From Apoda limacodes (taxonomy: Eukaryota > Arthropoda > Insecta > Lepidoptera > Limacodidae): a DNA stretch of 64,000 bases. The translations under genes were made by a program, and so were the position numbers. The stretch lies in the NCBI GenBank assembly GCA_946406115.1, contig OX291547.1, positions 17,489,001 to 17,553,000 on the forward strand. Reading direction: 5' to 3'. The notes below the pieces were generated by a model. The model was not told the DNA's origin. It did no database searches and worked only from the letters and a program-made list of their open reading frames with translations. How positions within the stretch are numbered: position 1 is the first letter of the stretch; the number at the start of each line of letters is the position of its first letter. This document shows, piece after piece, positions 36,001-46,081 of this stretch.

Positions 36001-39000
36001 CACAGGACAACGGCCAGGACGTGCAAACCATTGATGTGAGCATTGACGTATTTTATAGAAATACATACTTGCATTCGTTTTTGCCGTCAAGTGCTAAGCT
36101 TCGATACTAGGTATTAAAATGCGCGAAATAGACGTGAATTAATTGTTCTCTGCACGTGACCAAAATAATAATAATAAATATTTTTGGACATTTCCAACAG
36201 CGCCGTCTGGCCCCAAAGTAAGCCAAGAATTACAAATACATAAATATAACTTTTTTTTTGTAAATACATACATATCATACACAAATATACTCAGACTCAA
36301 GACACAAATCTTTGTCCAGTGCGGGAATCGAACCCACACCCTCTGCACAGTAGCTGGCAACACCAACTAGGCTGGGAGGGAGTCATATAGTATATATTAT
36401 AGTATTGCGAATAATTGTGCAGCTTACCAACTTGACAGTGCTTTTAAATGACACATATATGTAAGCACCACTTAAACACTACTCAGTCTGAAAATATAAG
36501 GTGTAATAAATAAACTCCTCAAATCACAATAATTGAAATTGCGGTAATTGAAGTAGACATTGAATATCTAGATATCTAGAGATTGAATTAAACAGTTTTG
36601 GCTGAAGTTAAAACTTGTAATTGCTCGTTTGGCGCGTAGTACATACCTTAAAGCACAGATGGTGCTTATATACATACTGGATAGAATAGACAGTACGTAG
36701 AGCTCGGTACTATCATATGTCATCATCGCCCGTGGATGTAAAATTTACAAAAAAAGCCCGTAGGAGTAATTTAGGTCTTAGCACCCGCTTTGCCAGCACG
36801 CAATGACACTGTTTACGAGTAAGGGTGATGAAAAATATTTTTTGACCCTTGGTCACACAATAAAGAATAGTTCTGGTACAGAATGTCACAGCCCAGTAGT
36901 TATATTTTACTACATCTAAAGAAAATCCGTGGGTCGAAAAAATTATATAGGTTATTTTATATTGGCCTGTCTTGGTGTAGATTACTAAAAACTTATGGTA
37001 CTTAGTTTTAGTCTTTAATTCTTTAAAAGTTGATTTTAAAAACATGACAAATTAAGTTTTTATAAAATATAACTTATATACTTTCAGAACTTCAGTTTGA
37101 ACTCTAAAAATCCGGTCCTTCACAAAATAACTGAACACTTGATAGAGGAAGCATCAACTGAGGAGGAAGAACTGCTTGGCATAGAAGCTACATCAGAGCA
37201 ACCACACGAGCAAGCTGACCCTGAGTTGATGCGTGTGTTGGACCGCCTCGTTTTGTATCTACGTATAGTGCACTCGGTGGACTATTACAACCACTGCGAG
37301 TATCCATATGAAGACGAGATGCCCAACCGATGTGGCATCATGCACGCTCGATCAGGTCCACCTAATAATAAGGTACCTATTTTTTTTTTATTTTATCCCT
37401 CTGCTACTACAGAAAAATAATACTATACAAAACAGGATATAACAAATTGTAAATGTATAGAGAGAAATTTATAAGCTACTCAATTTTAACTGCGGCTCCG
37501 CCAGCGCTTGATTCAGTTATCAATTTGGGACTTCTACGGTAACTCCTTGATAGTAGTAACGAAGTAAGCTATAGCACGGATGCGAAGCACAAAGAATTTC
37601 GTACATTGACCTTTTACTTTTTAGCCCGTGTTCAGTGGTCAAACAGTAGTATTTTCTGATGCCAGCGGTCGGCGATCGCAGCTGTGCGTGCGTGACGGCA
37701 ATTAATTATGCGCGTGCAACAGAGACAAATAGTGACCGGTCATTGAACGAAAATATTTCTGCTTCGCGTCCGTGCTATAGATATAGCTGTAGCCATAGGA
37801 ATTAGTTAATAGTTATTCCTGCAAAAGCTTGAATTTTCCGGGATATGTGTAAATCCAGGGTATAAGCTAGTTGCTTTTTAAAGTTCAACCAAATCGGTTT
37901 ATTTGTTGCGGCTCGGAGGAGTACCCAACCCACTAACCCACAAAATTTCACATCTATTATATTACGTACCATTGAATCAAGTTGTCCTATATTTTTAAAA
38001 ACTGGTAACCCTAACCCTAAAAATGGTAAAAACTATGAATGTACTAAATTTTGATATTTTGTTGTTGTAGCCAACACAGCAAGAAATACAAGATTACATC
38101 AAGTCCTTTGAAAGTAAAATGTCCGCTTTTCTTCAAGATGTTAAACCTATTTCTGATGAAGAATTACAGAAGCTTGGTGTGAAAGTAAGTGAAATAATTG
38201 AACAAATTATATTACCTACAATATTATGTATGAGAAAGGTTAAGGTGTTGGTATGTTGAGAGAATGAAGAAAGTGTTCAGTAAGAATGTTCCGAACGCGA
38301 CTAGGATTTTTTTATATTTTGAGAACTTATGTTTTCTTACGGGCAGATAACACCTAATTTTTAAAAACAAATAATAGGTATTTGTAATGCAAGGCCGGAT
38401 AGTTGCTTTTTGACTGCCTATATTGAATACCGAGCAAGCGAAGGATTCAAAGATTGAAGCCACGAGTGAAGCTAGTGGTTCAAAAATTGAATCCTGAGCA
38501 AAGCGTGGTATTTTAAGATACGAAACCCAAAAAAATTCCAGCCGTGCGAAACACAATATTTTATCTCACTACAGGAAAATATATACAAGATACAATGAAC
38601 ACAATAATAAGTGTTCAATTACTTATGAATGGAACAAATATTCTTATTTTAAATAGTTTATTTAAGTATGGATAACATGATGACAACATTATAAGTCTCT
38701 GAAATAGGTTGAGCGCTTTTTGTATGTCTGCAACAAATCTCACGCTCAGAGGTACTTACTTATTTTGTGCTGGTAAACTTAGGTATTTAACGTCAGTAGT
38801 GGAGTTAATCATGTTTTTTTAATTATGAACTTTAAGTTTATTTAGTACTAGCTTCTGAAAGCGGCTTCGCCCGCGCTAAATTCGTTATCAGCGTAGGTTC
38901 TTAGGGCAGTTCTCAATTATAGAAAAAAAACAAACTATCAAATATTATCTCCTTAATGGCATAATACGTTCCTGTCTGTGAAACCATCGAAATACCCAAC

Positions 39001-42000
39001 CCAATCTGTCAAGCCATTTAGAAGTTATGTGAAAACCTACCTGTTGTCCTATTGCCCGTTTTCCCGTAACAATAAAGCATTTTCCCGCGGTAAAAAGTAG
39101 TCCATGTTCATCAGGGCTAATGTCGGCTCCTATGGTAAAAGCATTTTTCAAATCGGTCCAGTAGTTTCGGAGCCTGTTCAATACAAACATACTAAGATAC
39201 AAACCTTTTCTCTTAATAATTATTATTTAGTAAAAGTAATATGTCTATAGTAAAAACAACCAAAATTATGGACGTACTACGTCATTCCAAAATAAATGTT
39301 TCTTTTCTTTTTTTTAAGGTGCGTTCCTAATTTGCACCATGCCAATTTCAAAATTCTTTAAACAAAAAATATACTTAAAACTTATTTATTCTTGTTGTAT
39401 TTAATAATTTAACAAACTACTATAAATTATCTATTAAATAACATTAAACAAAACATTATCTTTATGCAATTAATATATATTAATTCAAACCTTGGGGCCA
39501 TGGTCGCCGGGAACTTATCTTTTGTCTAAGCGTTTGGTCGATGTGTCCCACGAGAGAAGGGCGGCAGTTATTTCGCTCAAAGAATTTCAATTGCAATTCA
39601 ACGAGGAAATACTGCCAGCCTTTTTGATACACTGCCTCATCAGGTCAACTTGGAACAGGTTTTTTATTTAATTTTAATTTTATAATTTCTTGACTTTATG
39701 CAATAGTATCAAATATTAAACTAAAGTGTTATTAAGGTATTACTAATGTATAAAGTAGTAAAGACGAACCGCATTTCGGGTGGTTTCATTATATTTTTTT
39801 ACGTTTGATAAGTAGGCTTTTCCACGCAGATTTTATGACGCACGCAGTGAGATGGAGACGTAGAATTAGGTAGAATGTTGGTAACGTCGCCATCAGAAGG
39901 AAAATTACCGAAACATATGGCAATACAAAAGGGAAACAGGCTAAAAGTTGTTTATATATGAATTGCAATAGATAACTTTTAATGTGTATTTTAATATTTA
40001 TGTTTGTATTGTTATAGGATTCAGATACTGAAGTAGAGAAGTTCATTCAAGCCAATACTCAAGAGTTGTCTAAAGATAAATGGTTGTGCCCACTCAGTGG
40101 TAAAAAATTCAAAGGACCAGACTTCATTCGTAAGCACATATTCAACAAACATGCTGAAAAGGTAAGCCATTTTTATTTACAATATCTTTTACAACCAGCT
40201 GTTGCCCCATAATAATCTATTTTCGTTTAGTTTAGACATTTAGTAAAAGATTGGATTTCTTTTTTATTTTGGTGTTAACCTTAAATTTTTAATGTTATAT
40301 CAATTTTGACTTTTATTTTTGTACTCCGTGGCTCAGTAATGATCTTTCTGGCTGAACTAGGAGGGCGTGGGTTCGATACCAGCACAAGACAAAAATTCAT
40401 GTTATTTACATTTGTATTAGTATTGTCGGTATTTTCTATGTATTAATATGTACTTACATGTATTTCTATCCGTTGTCTGTAATCCATAGCACAAGCTTAG
40501 CTTAATTTGGGACCAGATGACGCTGTGTGTCCAACTTATATTTATTCATTATATATCAATAAATTTGTTAAAATTGTTAAAGTAGAACTTGTCAATTTAA
40601 TCTACACAAGACAGCAAAAATAGTCTTGCATAGTGCATCTAGGTTAGACCATCGCTAATAACAACTTATTAATATACGGAACTATAACAGGAAACAGTTT
40701 GCGATCTCAACTATTTTAATTAACAAGTCTGCATATCGATAGTAAATCACAGAAGTGCTACCCGACCCAATAAAGAAAGTTATTTTCCATGTAACTTTAC
40801 CAAATAATCTGCATTATGTCTATTTGGGTAGAGGTCCGTATGGACGACCACAAGAAACCACGGATTAAGTTAGTATAAGGTGGTTATTGCTGTATGAAAT
40901 TAAATGGACTGGTAGTTAAAATTTGTCATTGACAGCTGACGTACAACTGCATAAAAACCTTGGTCTAAACTAAAGTGGCGTTCTGTTGACCGACATTATG
41001 CGTTTAATGTCAATAATCCAACCAAAGAGAATGAGCTAAGATTTGTACAGTGTGTCACACAAAATTAATGTCTATAATGCATTGAAGCAGTGAACAGAAC
41101 GCACCTTAAGGTTATTTTTAGTTAGTTGGTTTAAGTTGGATTAATTTAGATTCATGATCTGTACTTATTACATAATTCGGTCGTTAATATTCATAATTGT
41201 CATTTATTCTAAAATTGTGAAAAGTCTTTTGGTCGGGTAATAACGATTCTACGACATCTTCAGCCGAAATATACACTTAACTAGGACGTTTGAAATTTAT
41301 AAGTCTGATAAAAATGTGTGACTTTTGTTGGTTGCGTGTGAAGGTGGACGAGGTTCGTCGCGAAGTTGCGTACTTCAACGCTTACGTGCGCGACGTACGG
41401 CGCCCGCAGCAGCCTGAGCCGCCTTCTCGCCCCCAACAACCCTCGCATCATGCCCCCGCCCCTCCGCAGTACGTACCTATTATTTTCCATGTGTAAATCG
41501 GAAAGAAGCAATAACTCAATAATGCTAATGACTGTACCTGCATGTTTAACTGTGATAAACAAGAAATTGAAAAGAAATATGCCCTAGCGGGTGGTCCAAT
41601 TGTAATGTTATAATCCAATCTATCCATCCTTTCAATCCAAATAAATGGTTAAATTATTAAATGTGTATGTTGTATTGTTGTTTTTGTTGAACTGATTTTG
41701 ATTTTAGATGTCGTTAAAAAAGTTAAATTTTTTAAAATGTTTAAAAGTTACAATATTCCATCAGTTTCCAACTGTTTTTCTGTTCGCCAAATGAGTTATT
41801 CTAACGAAGAGATTCGATGTACTTTAAAATTTTATTACAAAAAAGAAAAAAAAAAATGCAACTTAAGCCACGAAAAAAATGTTTGACCTTCATGGACCTA
41901 ATGCAGTGTCAGAAAGAATAGTACAAAGTTGGTTTAAGCGTTTTCAGTCTAGAAAATTTTAATTTAAATATGCAGCTTGCTCTGGTCTTTAATCTGTACG

Positions 42001-45000
42001 TAAAATACGAAGATACTTTTCCCCCGAACTACTATGTTGTACTCAAACACGAACCAAGTTACGTCGACAATTGACAAATTGATTATACCCAAAACTTTTG
42101 AAAATGCAGGTTCAGATACATTTACAAATATTTTATCAAACACAGTTTCTGTAACACAGAATCTAATATATTTTTTTAGAAATTAATTGTTACTATTTAA
42201 GAAGATATCAGTAAAAAATTAAAATAGAATCACTTCAAAGATAAAATATTAAGTGGCAAATTGTAACAGGGAAACAACTCTGATTGAGTGCCCAAATACC
42301 TAGAGTATTAGCAGCGTAAGGTGACCGTTGCTACTGTTTGAATTTAATACTCCATTTACATTCAGCCGAAGTGAGCAGGGAAGTGGGCAGGACGAGTATG
42401 TAAACACGATGAGCAGTTTTTCTTGCGGAAGTCAAAGGACCGGCAGCGCGAGCGGCATTGTGTATTTACATTCAGCTACGTCCCTCACATCCCGCTGAGC
42501 GCCAGGACGAATCTGACGTGCGTGCTGCCTTATTTAATTACTGCTAAAATGGGATTTTAAGGACAAAAACCACAAATTAATAAAACTAAAATCATCCACC
42601 ATCTTCTGCAACGACGAATTTTCAATTTTTAATTTTAACTTTTAAAGAATTATCATAATTTCATATTGCAAGAAGACACAGCACGGAAGCTGTAATTATT
42701 TCGACGTCCGCTATTGCTGATCGTCGGAAGCGAAGTGAGTGGTAGGGCATAATGTAAACACACACTTTTTTCGATCCTGCCATGGCAGTATCTAGGGAAT
42801 TATTGCCGGCAGCGCGAGGAGCAGTGGAAGTAGCTGAATGTTAATGACGTATAAGTAATCGAGTTATCTGATACTTCTGACCAGCCACATCCAACCATGT
42901 AGATTAGGGATTCTCCAACGTTTTGCCATGTGATAAACCATGGATTAACTTGTGTGTTTGTGCAACAGATATGGTGGAGGCGGTGGCGGGCCAGCAGCTG
43001 CTCGTGGTTGGGGGTGGGGCGGTTGGGCACCCCCTGCGCACTATGCGCCGCGACACCCAAGGTTCTCGAGACCCAGGTAACCGACACTACGTTGTTAAAG
43101 TGGCGCTTAAGGTGAAACCGAATTAGATTTTACCCATCAAATAATAATGTATCTACATATATTTATATCAGATATGTAGTGTAACGCAGTTTATTTGAAA
43201 TTTCCGAAAATTAAAGCCACCTGTAACAAAATCGAATGTGAATAAGTCAAGTATCTATCGAAGTACAGGTTACAATAAAATGCGCATTTTAAAACACTAT
43301 TGTTATACTTTACTAATCCACCATATACATATACATAGTTAATTACTTTTACGGCAAGAAAGAATTTGTCGGCTGCCTCATTAAGGAAAGTCTCCACGTT
43401 TTTGACTGAAAACATATTGGATTTTTTAAGGTTTAAATCCATCAGACATCCTCTTCAGATACGCTATTAATTTCGAATATGTGTCAAGTATCACGTCGTT
43501 ATTAGAACTGACTGTTGATTTTAGCATTGAGTAGGTACTCCAAAGATTGGAAGGTTGTTTAGTTTTGGCTAAGTACTGGAAGTAGGCCAAAAACACAGAT
43601 TCTGAAAAATTCTTGGTGCCTCTTGCATTTCTCCATGAACACTAAGATATTCCAACCTCGAAAAGTGCGCGGCAAAGATATTTAAAAACTCTTTACTACC
43701 CGCTAAAAGTTTCTTATAGAAAAAATTACCTTTGGGTGCATTCATTTAAGAGGGCGATATAGGCCAGAAACCTAATTTCTTTAATTCTAACGTTGTGTAT
43801 GTAAATGCACTATAAATCATTATATAATGTCATATAAATTATTATGAGCTATATGTGTTATATACTTCTTAAGTAATTTATACCGTAATGTCGCCTTGAA
43901 ACTTTTAATTTTTTGTATGGAATTTAACGTTATAACCGTTTTGTAGTCACATTTTTGGACTTTTTGCTACAACTTAGAGTCAATGCACTAGATAACAAGC
44001 TGTTCTAATTATTTAACCACTTTTCCTTTTCATTACAAGCAAATGCAATACACGCTTTAAAAATTTGCACAAGTGTTGAAACAATGGTCACTTCCAGATT
44101 TTTTTAAATTTATTAAATACAATGAATGAAAATCATTCAGTAAGGTAATGCACGAGACAAAAGCAAGTTTTATAACATATATTTTTTTCAATCTTTTAGA
44201 TGCAATAGTTTAGCCACAAAATTTGCACAAAAATGGCGTATTTTCGCGGTCTAGCCTATACCGCAGCCTTAAGGAGAATAAAGTCGTCCTTTTCGAATAG
44301 ATGGGATGAAAAACGTTTTTACCAGTACGGTTAAAAGTGATCAGTGGCGGAATATTTATAGTTGTAAAATAGTTTTAGATTTTTAGTGCGCTGAAGCTTT
44401 CATTGGGAAAATCTGATTCGGATTCACCTTAAGGGCATGTTTCATTCTCATAACTGTTTTAGTTATAACACGATATGAACACAGCTTTTAGTAAGATGTG
44501 TAATATTATTTCCTCTTTACCTAGACCACATTGTTTTGGGTGTGGTTAAAATCGTCCGCCGATCAACGCACTTAACTACAGAATACTAAATATAATAATA
44601 ATATAATGTTCTTTAACAATTTTTTGGAATATAGGATAGAGAACAATTTCAAACGCCAACTCAAGCAGACATGGCACTGAGAGCAGTCTTGAACATACAT
44701 ACTATACAGAGTGTAGTTAAGAGCCAATCATTAATTAAATGTATTTTGTAAAAAATCTTACGATCTTAAAATCTTAAAAATACACTCGCGAGCAAAATTA
44801 TGGAATCACTTACTTAGAATTATCGTGCATAAGAAGGATATCATCAACGATATATCCCGCATAGGGAACGACATGTTCCAGCAGAATATCGAAAATGTAG
44901 CGGTCTGAAGCTAGACCGCCTCCTTGTCTCCCGCCAGGCACGAAAACAAGCTCCATTTTACCGTCGAAGGAAATGCCGGGCCACATTATACAAGAACCGC

Positions 45001-46081
45001 TCCCATAAAAGCCACCGTCTCAGCGAAACAGCACTGCGGAAATCGCTCCCCAGGCCGCCTGTAGACCCGACCCCTTCGGTCGCTGCCGTGCAAACACATT
45101 CTGCACTCATCGGAAAACAGGACTCGCCTCCATTGCTCAACCTCCCAATTAAGATGGGAGCGAGCAAATTGAAGGCGAGCTTGTCGGTGACCTTCCGTCA
45201 GCCTGTGGCAGGCATTTTAGAGTCAAATTAGCTTGCTTAAGTCTTCGACGAACTGTCCACTCGCTGGCAGCTACCCCACGAACATTTCGGGGCTCCTGTT
45301 GGACGTCGACACCAGTGATGATAAAACAGTCATTCCTCTCCGATGTGCACCGACGCAGCAGTCCAGGTCTTGGTCTCGGGATATACGTGCATTCATAGGG
45401 GGTCAATGGGCCGCAACTCGCGACGTATCAAACAATTGAAACTTGTCTTTTTCCTTACACTTATACCGGGATAGCTCCTTAAATACTGATGTGATTTAAA
45501 TGAAATTGGTATCAATTTAAAGTTAACAGTTTCAACTTCAAAATGGTACCATTTTGTTATTCTTAACTAGTTATTAAGGTACTCAAGGTCGCGCGGAGTC
45601 AATTCTAAGTTACAAGTTTTGCTCGCGAGTGTTCTTTATTTCATTGTATTTTAATATTGAAATGCTAATTTTAAAAATAAGATCTTGTTACAATCACGTT
45701 TCTTTAAAAACGAAAGGCTATTTCGCAATGTTTTTGAAAATCATCGATAGAATATCTCAAATAGTTTTACTGATTTTCGCATTTGCTGACACTGTCACAC
45801 TAGGCAGCAATTACATAGCGTCGTCTCTTTGCTTACGTCACTGCATGCGTGACCTCTTGATCAAACAATGCAATTAGCTTGTTTGAGAATAGCTATTTTT
45901 GTCAGTAATTGTGTGTGTTTTTTGTATTTTCTCTTAATTACATACAGAATTACTTTAGTTAAGTTTTATCATGATGTTGTTAAGTGGAAAGAAAACATTT
46001 TACAGGGATGTTGTGGACCGGTCGCGGCCTATAATTACTTACAACGATCTTGACTTCCCGGAAAGTGGTGACATATTTTAA
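20899..46081 (+). CDS. Ars2: Ars2 / serrate RNA effector molecule, isoform with proximal last exon (16a)
   Basis: Join 20899-21038, 27561-27815, 27908-28093, 28741-28807, 28975-29167, 29819-29904, 30322-30469, 32670-33004, 33467-33607, 35817-36035, 37088-37372, 38071-38184, 40018-40161, 41344-41468, 42969-43076, 46006-46081: 2622 nt, 873 residues. Ars2 is a nuclear protein that binds the cap-binding complex and links capped transcripts to pri-miRNA processing, 3'-end formation and decay; in Drosophila it also supports siRNA-based antiviral defence. Visible parts are an acidic/basic N-terminus beginning [20 protein letters not shown], a conserved helical N-terminal domain (about 147-270), a low-complexity Ser/Lys/Glu segment (about 359-446), an RRM-like domain (about 447-540), the D-E-M-P-N-R-C-G motif in exon 11, an atypical zinc finger with C747, H763 and H768, a Gly/Trp-rich region, and a short acidic C-terminal peptide. 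All joins keep frame. The family assignment is very secure. Confidence 0.92.

Noticed and set aside
35726..36090. Three antisense open frames over 35726-36090
   Set aside because: They are compositional shadows of GC-rich Ars2 exon 10, whose + strand frame is conserved and spliced in phase.
39316..41109. A single 1.8-kb transposon bounded by TTAAGGTGCGTTC ends
   Set aside because: The interval contains conserved Ars2 exon 13, so the two ends more likely belong to separate copies; the right end forms its own small palindrome at 40970-41109.
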